Part shown: piece after piece, positions 7,392 through 16,510 of the stretch
Numbering within the stretch: position 1 is the first letter of the stretch
Layout: every line of letters begins with the position of its first letter
Origin: Metabacillus niabensis
GTDB taxonomy: Bacteria; Bacillota; Bacilli; Bacillales; Bacillaceae
NCBI RefSeq assembly: GCF_020524345.1
Contig: NZ_JAIVLH010000003.1
Span: 124,001-188,000 of the forward strand
Length of the DNA stretch: 64,000 bases
Reading direction: 5' to 3'
Made by a program: the position numbers and the translations under genes
Notes under the pieces: generated by a model
What the model was told of the DNA's origin: nothing
The model's input: only the letters and a program-made list of their open reading frames with translations
Database searches by the model: none

Positions 7392-8948
7392 TTAGACGGG
7401 ACGACTTATTTCCCCTGCCAATTGATCACGAAGCTTTAGCTTTTGAATTTTCCCACTTGCTGTGACTGGAAAATTCTTTGTTAAGATAACTTTCCCGGGC
7501 AATTTATAGATTGCAAGCTGCTCTTTTAAATAGTCTTTCAGTTCCTCTTCTGTGCATGTTTTTCCATCTTTTAACCGGATCACAGCACAAACAATCTCAC
7601 CTAGTGTTTCGTCTGGAAGCCCAACTACAGCTGCTTCAGCAATTTTCGGATGCTTCATTAAAACACCTTCAATTTCTTGAGGGTAAATGTTAAAGCCCCC
7701 GCGAATAATCATTTCTTTTTTTCTACCAACAAACGTTAAGTAACCTTGTTCATTTAATTTTCCTAAATCACCTGTATAGAACCATCCTTTATCATCCAAT
7801 ACATGAGCCGTTTGCTCAGGCAGCTTATAATATCCCTTCATCATCCCAAAACTTTTAATGGCAATCTCGCCAACATCACCATTAGAAACTACTTCTCTTT
7901 GATCATCTACAATTTTTAACTGCACACCAGGAATAGGTTTGCCGACTGTTTCACAAATATTTTTTTCTTCATCATCGTATGGCGTCATAGTTACTGAAAC
8001 AGTTTCTGTGATTCCATAGGATTGACAAAGGTTAATTCCCATCTTTTCTCTAATTTCCTTCATTTTTGCTGGCGAAATAGCAGATGCCCCTACGATTCCT
8101 GCTCTTAAGGATGACAGATCATACTGATCAAAATTTTCTGTTTCCAACACTTTAATAAACATGGTTGGAACACCTTGTTTGATCGTCACCTTTTCTTGCT
8201 GAATCAGCTCTATCATTTGCTGTGGATGGAATTTTTCTTGCAACACTATACGCGCTCCTGAGGATATTGCACAATAGAGATTAATCGCCATACCAAAGAT
8301 ATGAAAAAATGGAGCAGCAACCACAAATACATCTTGATCTGTACAAAAAAGTTGTCTTTTAATTGTGTTCGCTGATTGCACAACACTTCGATGCGTAATC
8401 ATAACCCCCTTTGGAACTCCTGTTGTTCCAGAAGTATAAAGAATACAATTAACATCATTGTTTGTATCAATTTCTGCTTCTTCACCTTCATTTTCATTAT
8501 TTAAGCGTAATTCATCATACGATGGAATACCAGCCAGCTTACATTTAACCGCGATCGCTTCAGGTACAATATAAAGAACTTCTTTGAATCCAATGTTTTC
8601 TTCAAATTCTTTCGTAGCGAAAAGAATTTTAGGTTCAGAGTTATTTAAAATAAAATTGACTTCATGTTTTTTATACTTTGGGTTAAAAGGAACAAGTACA
8701 GCCCCAAGTTTAGCGACAGCAAAAAAGATTACGGCCGTTTCGTATAGATTGGGTAATGCTACAGCAATGCGGTCACCTTTCTTAATTCCTTTTCCCCTTA
8801 ACCCTGCTGCAATACGATCCACATCTTTTAAAAATCCCGAATATGAAACACGTTTCGTTAAGTCGTATATGGCCTCTTTCTCTCCATACTGAGTAGCTGT
8901 CCTTTTTAGTAATCCATACAAAGTCATTTGATCTTCGTTATGATTCAT
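7392..8948 (-). CDS. AMP-forming acyl/aryl-CoA ligase
   Basis: A 518-aa ANL-superfamily ligase. ATP-binding motif ILYTSGTTGVPKGVM (about residues 167-181), CQSYGITETVS (about 305-315), YTGDLG and GRKKEMIIRGGFNIYPQEIE (hinge), and a C-terminal SGKIQKLKLR with the catalytic Lys. It activates a carboxylic acid to its CoA thioester through the acyl-adenylate. In this island the likely substrates are hydroxycinnamates, phenylpropionates or hydroxybenzoates. The ATG at 8948 has GGGAGGGG nine bases upstream; an ATG three codons earlier overlaps that RBS. First gene of the operon that runs leftward through the thioesterase, dehydrogenase, dioxygenase and hydrolase genes. Confidence 0.9.
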   Translation of the reverse strand: MNHNEDQMTLYGLLKRTATQYGEKEAIYDLTKRVSYSGFLKDVDRIAAGLRGKGIKKGDRIAVALPNLYETAVIFFAVAKLGAVLVPFNPKYKKHEVNFILNNSEPKILFATKEFEENIGFKEVLYIVPEAIAVKCKLAGIPSYDELRLNNENEGEEAEIDTNNDVNCILYTSGTTGVPKGVMITHRSVVQSANTIKRQLFCTDQDVFVVAAPFFHIFGMAINLYCAISSGARIVLQEKFHPQQMIELIQQEKVTIKQGVPTMFIKVLETENFDQYDLSSLRAGIVGASAISPAKMKEIREKMGINLCQSYGITETVSVTMTPYDDEEKNICETVGKPIPGVQLKIVDDQREVVSNGDVGEIAIKSFGMMKGYYKLPEQTAHVLDDKGWFYTGDLGKLNEQGYLTFVGRKKEMIIRGGFNIYPQEIEGVLMKHPKIAEAAVVGLPDETLGEIVCAVIRLKDGKTCTEEELKDYLKEQLAIYKLPGKVILTKNFPVTASGKIQKLKLRDQLAGEISRPV

Positions 8949-9115
8949 AACTAGCATCCCCTCCCTTGTTCCTATGTCTTAACAAGTGATAGATCATGAA
9001 ATTCCTATATAAAAGGGTCTATATCCTTGTAATTGATCTTAATTCACACATATAACATTCGATACAACGCTTTCATTCCCTTGGGAATTTAAACTATTTC
9101 TTTTTTGGAAAGCAA
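8949..9115 (-). promoter_or_regulatory. Intergenic region upstream of the CoA ligase, with cre-like site
   Basis: On the minus strand a cre-like TGAAAGCGTTGTAT lies near 9065-9080. A TGTTAA-N6-GGAACA repeat close to the RBS (about 8960-8980) resembles the IclR-type operators, but its spacer is one base short. No clear sigma-A promoter could be fixed. This operon may have its own start here or be read partly from the thiolase operon. Confidence 0.4.
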
Positions 9116-10291
9116 TTACAATGCTTCCCAGATAGCTGCAATTCCTTGACCTCCTCCGATACATACTGCGGAAGCCCCGAATTTTTTGTTTCTTCTTCTT
9201 AATTCATAAATGAGGGATGTTGAAATTCTCGTTCCACTTGCAGCTAACGGATGTCCAATCGCAACGGCTCCACCATTTACATTTCCGATCTCTAAATCAA
9301 ACCCTAACACTTTTTGGCATGCCAGATATTGTGCCGAGAAAGCCTCATTAATTTCAATTAAATCTAGATCACCAAGTGACATATTCGCTTTTTTCAAAGC
9401 ACCTTGAATAGCTGGAACAGGGCCAATTCCCATATACTTAGGCTCAACTCCGACTACTTCCCATGAAACTAAACGGGCAATTGGCTCTAAGCCACGCTCA
9501 CTGGCATAATCACTTGATGCAACAACAATCGCAGCAGCTCCATCGACCATTCCACTTGCATTCCCAGGTGTTACCACACCGTTTTCAACAAATCGTGGTT
9601 TTAATTTAGCAAGCTGTTCCATACTTGTATGACGAACATGTTCATCTTCTGAAATCACTTTATCACCTTTTCGTCCCTTGACTATTACCGGAACAATTTC
9701 TTCCTGTAAATAGCCCTTTTCTCTTGCTGCCAATGCCCGTTCATGACTTGATAGCGCATGTCGATCCACTTCTTCTCTAGTCACATTGTATTTTGCTGCA
9801 AGATTCTCGGCTGTTTCTCCCATTGTGCAATCTCCATAGGTATCATAAAGACCATCCCATACCCAATCCTCAACAACTGGTGCACCAAGCTGACTTCCCC
9901 ATCTCATCCCACGAATAACGTGAGGCACCTGACTCATGCTTTCTGTTCCACCTGCTAACACTACATTTGCTTCATTCGTTAAAATATAGCGCGCTGCCGT
10001 TAAAACAGATTCAAGACCTGTTCCACATAAACGGTTAATGGTTAGTGCAGGTACATCAATGGGTGTCCCTGCCTTTAATCCAACATGTCTTGCTAGGAGG
10101 TGAGCATCTTTACTTGATTGCTGAACATTTCCAAATACAACCTGATCAACATCCTCACCAGTTATCTTTGCTCTTTGCAGGGCTTCTTTCGCTGCAATTG
10201 TACCCAAGTCAGTTGCGGTAATATCACGAAATGATCCGGAAATCTCGGCAAATGGTGTTCGCGCCCCTTCTAAAATCACGATATCTTTCAT
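9116..10291 (-). CDS. Acetyl-CoA C-acyltransferase (thiolase)
   Basis: A 391-aa type-II thiolase. Nucleophilic Cys in INRLCGTGLES (C89), then the C-terminal triad parts NVNGGAVAIGHPLAASG and AVCIGGGQG. It cleaves a 3-ketoacyl-CoA with CoA; here the expected products are acetyl-CoA and an aroyl-CoA such as hydroxybenzoyl-CoA. The start is taken at the ATG preceded by GAGGTGAAATAT; a GTG three codons upstream is part of the RBS. It is third in an operon with 3-hydroxyacyl-CoA dehydrogenase and enoyl-CoA hydratase, so that operon holds the last three steps of side-chain beta-oxidation. A fatty-acid role cannot be excluded from sequence alone. Confidence 0.92.
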   Translation of the reverse strand: MKDIVILEGARTPFAEISGSFRDITATDLGTIAAKEALQRAKITGEDVDQVVFGNVQQSSKDAHLLARHVGLKAGTPIDVPALTINRLCGTGLESVLTAARYILTNEANVVLAGGTESMSQVPHVIRGMRWGSQLGAPVVEDWVWDGLYDTYGDCTMGETAENLAAKYNVTREEVDRHALSSHERALAAREKGYLQEEIVPVIVKGRKGDKVISEDEHVRHTSMEQLAKLKPRFVENGVVTPGNASGMVDGAAAIVVASSDYASERGLEPIARLVSWEVVGVEPKYMGIGPVPAIQGALKKANMSLGDLDLIEINEAFSAQYLACQKVLGFDLEIGNVNGGAVAIGHPLAASGTRISTSLIYELRRRNKKFGASAVCIGGGQGIAAIWEAL

Positions 10292-10324
10292 ATATTTCAC
10301 CTCATTTTTAATTGATGGTGTTTC

Positions 10325-11104
10325 CTATCTTCCCGTATAAACAGGTTTTCTTTTCTCCACAAATGCTTGAAGTCCCTCGACTCTATCCTGAGTTGAAAAA
10401 GCATTGCCAAAGCAAGTACTTTCAATGATAAGTCCTGATTCTAAGTCAGTATTTCCACCAACATTTACTGCTGTTTTTACCATTTGAAGTGCAACTGGTG
10501 GTTTTTGAGCCAATTTCTTTGCCCATTCCTTTGCTGCACTAAGAACCTCTTCAGCAGGAACTACTTTGTTAACAATCCTTAGTTCTAGCGCTCTATTTGC
10601 ATCAAACATATCACCGAAGTAAAGAAGTTCCTTTGCTATACCTTGACCAACAATTTTTTGTAATCGCTGTGTTCCACCACCACCAGGGATGATTCCTAAA
10701 CCAACCTCTGGAAATGCAAATCTTGCTCGATCTGAGCTGATTCGCAGATCACATGCAAGAGCAAGCTCTAAGCCCCCACCAAGTGCCAAGCCGTTTAGTG
10801 CCGCAATAACAGGCTTTGTTATTTGTTCAATTTTTGAAAAAACGGTTCTAGATACTTTGTTCATTTTATTAACACCAACAAGATCAAGACTAGCCATTTC
10901 GTTGATGTCAGCTCCTGCCACGAACGCTTTCTCACCGCTACCAGTAAGAATGATGGCACGGACTTCATCGTCCGCATCAAGTACATCAAATAAGGTTGAA
11001 AGCTCCTGAAAAACTACTGTGTTCAATGGATTTACCGGCGGTCTGTTAATTGTGACCACCGCTACATTTTCTTCAATTTCACATAATAAAAATTCATAAG
11101 TCAT
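10325..11104 (-). CDS. Enoyl-CoA hydratase/isomerase
   Basis: A 259-aa crotonase. Oxyanion-hole segments are seen in AFVAGADINEM and VIAALNGLALGGGLELALA, with the two catalytic Glu positions in GGGLELALACD and FPEVGLGIIPGGGG. It adds water to the trans-2-enoyl-CoA. AGGAGG eight bases before the ATG at 11104 supports the MTYEFLL start; an upstream ATG at 11122 overlaps the RBS. The gene is nearly contiguous with the dehydrogenase upstream and 33 bp from the thiolase downstream. Confidence 0.92.
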   Translation of the reverse strand: MTYEFLLCEIEENVAVVTINRPPVNPLNTVVFQELSTLFDVLDADDEVRAIILTGSGEKAFVAGADINEMASLDLVGVNKMNKVSRTVFSKIEQITKPVIAALNGLALGGGLELALACDLRISSDRARFAFPEVGLGIIPGGGGTQRLQKIVGQGIAKELLYFGDMFDANRALELRIVNKVVPAEEVLSAAKEWAKKLAQKPPVALQMVKTAVNVGGNTDLESGLIIESTCFGNAFSTQDRVEGLQAFVEKRKPVYTGR

Positions 11105-11121
11105 TATGACGTCCTCCTTCA

Positions 11122-11976
11122 TTATTCGTAATCGTAAAATCCTGCACCTGTTTTCTTACCGTGTCGCCCTGCTCTCACCAGCTGCTTTAATAATTGTGGT
11201 GGGGCAAAATGGTTATCATTAAATTCTTCTTTAAAATACTCCATCACATGGTAACCAATCTCAACTCCTGCATAATCTTGAAGAGTGAAAGGTCCCATTG
11301 GGTAGTTCAATCCTAGCGTTACCGCCTTATCGATATCCTCAGCTGAAGCAACGCCTTCCTCTAATAGCTTAATTGCTTCAATAAATTGTGGAATCATAAT
11401 TCTATTTACGATAAACCCAGGCGAATCTTTCTTTACTTCTACTGGTTCTTTCGATAGTTGTTTAGATAGCGCTTTCAATTCTTCGATTGTTTCATCACTT
11501 GTCTTATATCCACGAACTACCTCAACAAGCTTCATGAGTTGTGCTGGATTAAAGAAATGCATCCCTGCCACACGATCTGGACGTTTCGTTGCAGAAGCAA
11601 TTTCTGTAATAGACATGGACGAAGTATTTGTAGCTAAAATGCAATTTTCGTTCACAATGTTATCAAGCTTTGAAAATACTTCTTTCTTTAATGAGAGATC
11701 CTCTAGGACTGCCTCAATCACAACATCTACTCCACTCATTTCTTCTAAGCTAGTAGTTGTTTGTATACGGGCAAATGCTTCTTGCTTTTGCTCTTCAGTC
11801 ATTTTTCCTCTTTCCACACTTTTGCTCATAAACTTATCAATACGTTTAAGAGCACCATCTAAATAACGCTCCTCAATATCATTTAAAATAACATTAAACT
11901 TATTCAAAGCTGCTAGATTCGCAATACCTGCTCCCATCGATCCAGCCCCAACCACACCAATTGTTTGAATAGCCAT
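11122..11976 (-). CDS. 3-hydroxyacyl-CoA dehydrogenase (3-hydroxybutyryl-CoA dehydrogenase type)
   Basis: A 284-aa short monofunctional enzyme. NAD-binding GVVGAGSMGAGIA at residues 8-20, the substrate-domain signature MHFFNPAQLMKLVEVV near 140-155, and a C-terminal GYHVMEYFKEEF...GRKTGAGFYDY-type end (GRHGKKTGAGFYDYE). It oxidises the 3-hydroxyacyl-CoA made by the hydratase. It is the first gene of the beta-oxidation operon, and its promoter carries a double PucR-type operator (12018-12093). Length and motifs match the Bacillus/Clostridium family. The specificity for aromatic or aliphatic chains is not readable. Confidence 0.93.
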   Translation of the reverse strand: MAIQTIGVVGAGSMGAGIANLAALNKFNVILNDIEERYLDGALKRIDKFMSKSVERGKMTEEQKQEAFARIQTTTSLEEMSGVDVVIEAVLEDLSLKKEVFSKLDNIVNENCILATNTSSMSITEIASATKRPDRVAGMHFFNPAQLMKLVEVVRGYKTSDETIEELKALSKQLSKEPVEVKKDSPGFIVNRIMIPQFIEAIKLLEEGVASAEDIDKAVTLGLNYPMGPFTLQDYAGVEIGYHVMEYFKEEFNDNHFAPPQLLKQLVRAGRHGKKTGAGFYDYE

Positions 11977-12017
11977 CTCATCTCATCCCCAATCTCTTTA
12001 TCAATTTCGATATGTTC

Positions 12018-12093
12018 ATTATAGCCGTCGCTATAAGGGGTTTGTACCTACACAATGTAGGAAAAAAATTATTTATTTTCCTACATTGTGTAG
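12018..12093 (-). promoter_or_regulatory. Activator-type promoter with 46-bp palindrome (double operator)
   Basis: Arms CTACACAATGTAGGAAAA (12048-12065) and TTTTCCTACATTGTGTAG (12076-12093) are perfect 18-bp inverted copies, and each arm contains the smaller palindrome CCTACA...TGTAG. The -10 TATAAT is at 12018-12023 (minus strand), with a poor -35. The proximal operator edge is 24 bp from the -10, the same as at the MFS gene promoter (16511-16558). The adjacent PucR-type regulator is the likely activator (inference). Confidence 0.7.
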
Positions 12094-12139
12094 AAGGTGG
12101 CAGTGCTATCACTACTCGTAATTTGTCGAATAAGTTTAC

Positions 12140-12181
12140 AAAAAAGCAGTCCCAACTCAACACAAGTAGGACTGCTTTTTT
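12140..12181 (-). terminator. Terminator after the PucR-type regulator
   Basis: AAAAAAGCAGTCC (12140-12152) pairs with GGACTGCTTTTTT (12169-12181), with a T run on both strands. It closes the regulator gene and isolates the beta-oxidation operon promoter. Confidence 0.88.
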
Positions 12182-12190
12182 ACTACTAAT

Positions 12191-14395
12191 CTAGCTCTTC
12201 TTCAACCGCTCTCCATTCATATCATACAGCTTGAAAGCCATCATTAAATTAAATCTTATTTCAGCATCATTTAAATCAACGTTTAAAAGCGATTCCACTT
12301 TTTCAAGTCTGTATAAAAGGGAACTCCGGTGAATGAAAAGCTCATCTGATGTACTTTTTATATTTCCGTTATTTTGTAGAAAAACATATAAAGTATGATA
12401 TAAATCTATGTTTTTATTTTCTGTGTAAGTTAACAAAGGATCCAGCTGACTTTTTAAAAACAAGTTTACTGCATTAGATTGGTCGAGATAGTGGAGAATA
12501 GTATACGCTCCAAGATCTTCATATAGTGAAAAAGAGATATGCTTCATCCGAATTTTAATCACATTTAATGATAGAAGTGCCTGTTGATAACTCACATAGT
12601 AATCTGGCATTTTGTCTGTTGATGAACCGATACCCAGTAAAACCTTACAATCGCGAAACACTTCTAGTGACCATTTTTCAATATTATGATAAAGGTTTTT
12701 CCAATACTTTTTACTTTGAATGTCTTCGTCATCCACCGGTATTAGCAAAATATAGTTTTCATCATGTGACACTGTTAAAATTCGATGATCGAACTTAGCA
12801 AGATGTGACTTGATCGCATCCCATATAAGGACTTTTTTTGCCTGTTGTTCTAAAAGGTCGTTTTCATCTAATGAAATCGTCAATACCGCGACACGATGAC
12901 ATTTGAAAATATCCCATTGAAAAAGGTTAGCATATTGAATGATACTTTCCTGATCTTCGATTTTTTCTACTAACAATTTACTAATAAAACTATCCTTTAC
13001 CTGCTCTTTTGTATCAAGAACAAGCTTTTGCTTAATAAATTGTATTGAGCATATGTTACGTGCCATCTCAACTGTTAGCTGGTCGAATTCATTCATTTCA
13101 CTAGCTGTATTACAAACAGAAAGATACCCTAATAAATTGCCTCCACCATTTATCACCCAGAAGGAAAACACACAGTCATTTTTTTCAGGATGTATGACTG
13201 TAAATTTTTCTTGTTTATTTAGAGTTTGCCTTGTCTTATTCGCTTGTGATGCCAGATTATCAGGTAACATGTAATCGCTATCACCATTTCGTAAGTTAAA
13301 GGTAATGGGCCTCATAAATCGATCATATAGAATAACTGTTTCTTGAAATAAATCTGAGAGCTTTAATGTAATTCCTTCAAAATCATCATCTTCAACTGTT
13401 TTTTTCACAAGTGATTGTTGAAAATCCAGTAAAAAGTGAAGGCGGTTTTTATTATCTTTTTCACTTTTATATAATCGCGCATTCTCTAAGAGAGTCGCAA
13501 CATGTGTTGAAAGCATTTCTAAGATTTTTAAGTCTTCTTTAGTAAAAGGTCTTTCATATTTATTCTGAACATGAAGTACACCGATTGGCTTAAGATCAAT
13601 TAAGAGTGGGACTGTCATTTGGGCGCATTCCGTTGCCTCAAGAAATGGAAAATATTCCTTAAGTGCATAGTTATCCTCAATCATGATACGATCGAGATAT
13701 TCCATTTCCCCATAAACAGGCTTTTGTAGAACAAAGCAATTTTCTTTTTCATTATATAAATACATACAAGCAAAATCGGCATTTGTCGAGTTACCCGCTC
13801 TGTATGTTACTTCCGAAAAATGCTGGTCTAGAGAAGAGTCGAGAGATTGATTTTTGCTGATCCATTCAATACCTTCTAGCTTCTTTAACTGATTTTCCTT
13901 TTGTCTTGCCACAGATAAAGCTACAGCCATATCTTTTCCGAATTCCTCAAAATGACTTTCCATCTCTAGTAGTGGCACATAACTTAAAAATCCTACTATA
14001 CAAAAACCAAAGTGATGAATGTCATCATTTAGTGGAACAGTAAACCATGTTTTCACATTTTCTTCCTTAAGTATCTTTGTTAACCTGCAATGACTAGTTG
14101 ATGCAGATGTTTTATATGTTAAGCTTTGACGAAGAAGTTTGGAGGAACAGCTTGTCGCTAAAAGAGGGAAGTGCCTAAGGACTGTCGGAATATTTCCACT
14201 CCATGCCTTAGGAATAAAATGATCTCCCTCACTCAAAACGACTCCAACAAAATCACAGTATAATTCAGAACGGAACGAATCAGCTAAATATTGAAGCACT
14301 TCATCTTCTGTATTAATTTTGATTAGCTGCCGGGATGTGGTTCGTAGATGATGTTCTACCTTTTTCATTAGTACTTCTCTCTTACTGTTTGACAC
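12191..14395 (-). CDS. GAF-domain PucR/CdaR-family transcriptional regulator
   Basis: A 734-aa regulator. Two GAF-like sensor regions (about residues 15-170 and 185-310, the latter with FACMYLYNEKENCF and PIGVLHVQNKYERPFTKEDL), a linker domain (about 320-480), a CdaR GGDEF-like region (about 490-610), and a C-terminal PucR HTH: LYHTLYVFLQNNGNIKSTSDELFIHRSSLLYRLEKVE (about 660-700). Such proteins usually activate catabolic operons in response to a small ligand bound by GAF. The GTG start at 14395 follows GGGGG. It lies between the beta-oxidation operon and the importer gene, and both of those promoters carry the operator CCTACW-N3-TGTAGG, making it the best candidate for their activator. The aromatic ligand is inferred. 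Confidence 0.88.
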   Translation of the reverse strand: MSNSKREVLMKKVEHHLRTTSRQLIKINTEDEVLQYLADSFRSELYCDFVGVVLSEGDHFIPKAWSGNIPTVLRHFPLLATSCSSKLLRQSLTYKTSASTSHCRLTKILKEENVKTWFTVPLNDDIHHFGFCIVGFLSYVPLLEMESHFEEFGKDMAVALSVARQKENQLKKLEGIEWISKNQSLDSSLDQHFSEVTYRAGNSTNADFACMYLYNEKENCFVLQKPVYGEMEYLDRIMIEDNYALKEYFPFLEATECAQMTVPLLIDLKPIGVLHVQNKYERPFTKEDLKILEMLSTHVATLLENARLYKSEKDNKNRLHFLLDFQQSLVKKTVEDDDFEGITLKLSDLFQETVILYDRFMRPITFNLRNGDSDYMLPDNLASQANKTRQTLNKQEKFTVIHPEKNDCVFSFWVINGGGNLLGYLSVCNTASEMNEFDQLTVEMARNICSIQFIKQKLVLDTKEQVKDSFISKLLVEKIEDQESIIQYANLFQWDIFKCHRVAVLTISLDENDLLEQQAKKVLIWDAIKSHLAKFDHRILTVSHDENYILLIPVDDEDIQSKKYWKNLYHNIEKWSLEVFRDCKVLLGIGSSTDKMPDYYVSYQQALLSLNVIKIRMKHISFSLYEDLGAYTILHYLDQSNAVNLFLKSQLDPLLTYTENKNIDLYHTLYVFLQNNGNIKSTSDELFIHRSSLLYRLEKVESLLNVDLNDAEIRFNLMMAFKLYDMNGERLKKS

Positions 14396-14485
14396 ACAAT
14401 AACCCCCTGTTTCCGTTTTTCTTGATATTAATAGTATAAAAGAAGAAAAACTTAATTGAAAAGGTAATCGTGATCGTTTTAACGA

Positions 14486-14935
14486 TTAATCTACTTGATA
14501 AAATGATATTTGAACATCATTTGGTCTCCTAATTCCTTCTCCAATAAAAATCATTCGGTTCAAATAAGAGTACTTTTCACTGCTTGTTTCAAAATTGGGA
14601 GTAGTTTTGAAATAATAAGAGCCATCAGGAACCTGCTCACCACGTATGATTTTATCAATAATTTCTTTAGGACCGTGTCTGAATCCTTTATTAATCACAT
14701 AAATGGGTACGCCATCGTCCGTTTCAATCACATAGTGAGCAAGAGCTTCTGTTACACCATCATATCTTATAATCTGATAATCAGCCCCTCCTGATAGGAC
14801 TTTTCCTTTTATTCCATTACCTTCAAAAGTACCTCCAACAATCGGAATCACTCTCCTTATACCTGTTCCAACATCCCCAACTTCAATTGGATTTACCACC
14901 TGAATATTTGCTTTAAAAAGAAATGTCGTTTCCAT
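14486..14935 (-). CDS. DUF3237 (UPF0311) family protein
   Basis: About 149 aa. It matches the DUF3237 pattern: VGDVGTGIRRVIPIVGGTFEGNG near the N-terminus, GKVLSGGADYQIIRYDGVTEALAHYVIETDDGVPIYVINKG in the centre, and FKTTPNFETSSEKYSYLNRMIFIGEG at the end. The family has no firm biochemical role, but is recurrent beside aromatic-compound catabolic genes. The ATG at 14935 has AAAGGG eight bases upstream; more distal ATGs (14962, 14941) are possible. It follows the importer gene across a hairpin and precedes the PucR-type regulator. A non-enzymatic binding or isomerising role is conceivable, but nothing in the sequence settles it. Confidence 0.85.
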   Translation of the reverse strand: METTFLFKANIQVVNPIEVGDVGTGIRRVIPIVGGTFEGNGIKGKVLSGGADYQIIRYDGVTEALAHYVIETDDGVPIYVINKGFRHGPKEIIDKIIRGEQVPDGSYYFKTTPNFETSSEKYSYLNRMIFIGEGIRRPNDVQISFYQVD

Positions 14936-14989
14936 CCACATAACCCTTTCTTTGATTAACATTTTTAGTTACATAAACAAAATAACAAA

Positions 14990-15048
14990 TGGGCAACCTT
15001 CTACCATTCTAAAATTTCTTGAAGAATAGTAGGGAAGTTAACCCATTT
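14990..15048 (-). terminator. Long imperfect hairpin between importer and DUF3237 genes
   Basis: AAATGGG...CTTCTACCATTCT is mirrored by AGAATAGTAGGGAAG...CCCATTT, giving a long interrupted stem. No strong T run follows on the minus strand, so it may attenuate rather than stop transcription into the DUF3237 gene. Confidence 0.55.
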
Positions 15049-15068
15049 GAAGGTAAACCCTGACAAAC

Positions 15069-16427
15069 TTATTTTGCTACATTCACTGGTCGATTTTCTG
15101 ATTTAATTTCATCTTTTGCTTCATAATAATCCCCATGCTTTTCCTGAACAAACAACATCGCGATCCCACCTAGTAACGCAGCCCCTCCGATTGCCACAAA
15201 ATTAAATTGTGGTAAAAGATTCATTGTTAATAGGAAACCGACAAAGGTTGGCGCAACAATTCCACCAATACGACCAAAGGCCATCGTGCTTCCAAGTGCT
15301 GTGGAACGCATGCTAGAAGGATAGTATTGAGAAACAAATGCATTGGAGATGTTCTGTAATCCAACTGAAGCTGCACCGATGATCGATATCAATACAAAGG
15401 CGATTGCCATACTATTTGTTAATCCGATAAAGGATAATGCAATAGCACCACAGAAGAATAAAGGAACAAGAACCTTTTTAAATCCAATTTTATCAACCAA
15501 TCGACCAAAAATGATCGTTCCTACGATTGCTCCAATTTGCATAACAGCAGTGAATGCTAGACTTGAGCTAAGATCATAACCTGATTGCATCATAAGACGC
15601 GGCAACCATGTATTCATCGAGTAAATCAAAACAAAGGCACTAAAGCAAGAAACCCAGAACATAACTGTACTTAATGCACGCTTATCTTCAAAAAGCTTTA
15701 CAACTGGTGAACCTGGATCTTTTGCGGGTGGCTTAACAAATTCGAATCCCCCGCCATTTTTTAAGCTTGGGTCAATTTTCATTAACGTTTTTCTTGCTTC
15801 CTCTTCTTTTCCCTTGTCAATTAGAAACCCTACGGACTCTGGGATACTTTTTAATAGAAATGGAATAAACAATAGCGGAATACCTGCTAACCAATATACC
15901 GGCTCCCATCCAACGGTTGGTAAAAGCGAACGACTTGTTAGTGCTGCAGCAAGTGCTCCAATGGAATAACCACAGAATATGAAAGAAACAATAGCAGATC
16001 GAACTCGTTTTGGAGAAAACTCAGTAGCAAGCGCAATAACGTTCGGCATTACCCCACCAAGACCAATTCCAGCAATAATTCGAAATACGGCAAATAAAAT
16101 TGGACCTGTTGCAAAACCAGATAACATAGTAAAAAAACTAAATAAAAACGTAGTAAGTATAATAATCTTTTTACGGCCTATTTTATCAGACAACATCCCA
16201 AATATAACTGCCCCAAGAGCGGTTCCAATAACAGTGTAACTACCTATTGCTCCAGCAGTTACATCAGAAATCCCCCACTCCTGAATTAATGAAGGAACAG
16301 ACGCACCATAAACGACAACATCGTAACCATCAAAAGCAATAACCAAAAACAACCAAGTTATCAACCATACATGAAACGAAGAAATTTTACTATTATCAAT
16401 AACATTCATCGGATTAATCACTTTCAT
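15069..16427 (-). CDS. MFS transporter of the aromatic acid:H+ symporter type
   Basis: About 452 aa with 12 predicted membrane segments. Typical marks of the aromatic acid/H+ symporter family are the N-terminal DGYDVVVYGASVPSLIQEWG (charged D-G-Y-D in the first helix) and the loop 2-3 motif GMLSDKIGRKK; a related motif occurs in loop 8-9 (GRLVDKIGFKK). It would import a benzoate- or phenylpropanoid-type acid. I take the ATG at 16427, with AGGGGG nine bases upstream. An in-frame TTG at 16469 also has an RBS, but it lies in a cre-like sequence. The promoter carries one PucR-type operator. The substrate is inferred from neighbours. Confidence 0.88.
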   Translation of the reverse strand: MKVINPMNVIDNSKISSFHVWLITWLFLVIAFDGYDVVVYGASVPSLIQEWGISDVTAGAIGSYTVIGTALGAVIFGMLSDKIGRKKIIILTTFLFSFFTMLSGFATGPILFAVFRIIAGIGLGGVMPNVIALATEFSPKRVRSAIVSFIFCGYSIGALAAALTSRSLLPTVGWEPVYWLAGIPLLFIPFLLKSIPESVGFLIDKGKEEEARKTLMKIDPSLKNGGGFEFVKPPAKDPGSPVVKLFEDKRALSTVMFWVSCFSAFVLIYSMNTWLPRLMMQSGYDLSSSLAFTAVMQIGAIVGTIIFGRLVDKIGFKKVLVPLFFCGAIALSFIGLTNSMAIAFVLISIIGAASVGLQNISNAFVSQYYPSSMRSTALGSTMAFGRIGGIVAPTFVGFLLTMNLLPQFNFVAIGGAALLGGIAMLFVQEKHGDYYEAKDEIKSENRPVNVAK

Positions 16428-16454
16428 TTTTGTTAGCCCCCTATTAGCATTTTT

Positions 16455-16468
16455 AGAAAACGCTTTCA
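16455..16468 (-). promoter_or_regulatory. cre-like CcpA site before the importer gene
   Basis: Minus-strand TGAAAGCGTTTTCT differs from the cre consensus TGWAANCGNTNWCA at the last base only. It lies between the -10 (16511-16516) and the chosen start codon and would fit carbon-catabolite roadblock repression. Confidence 0.55.
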
Positions 16469-16510
16469 AAAACTCCCTCCCTTTTTTAAATATTCAGTTT
16501 TCTTATTTTT

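Noticed and set aside
12048-12093. 46-bp palindrome as a terminator
   Set aside because: It lies after a clear terminator at 12140 and before a -10, has no T run at its end, and its half-site recurs at another promoter at the same distance; an operator fits better.
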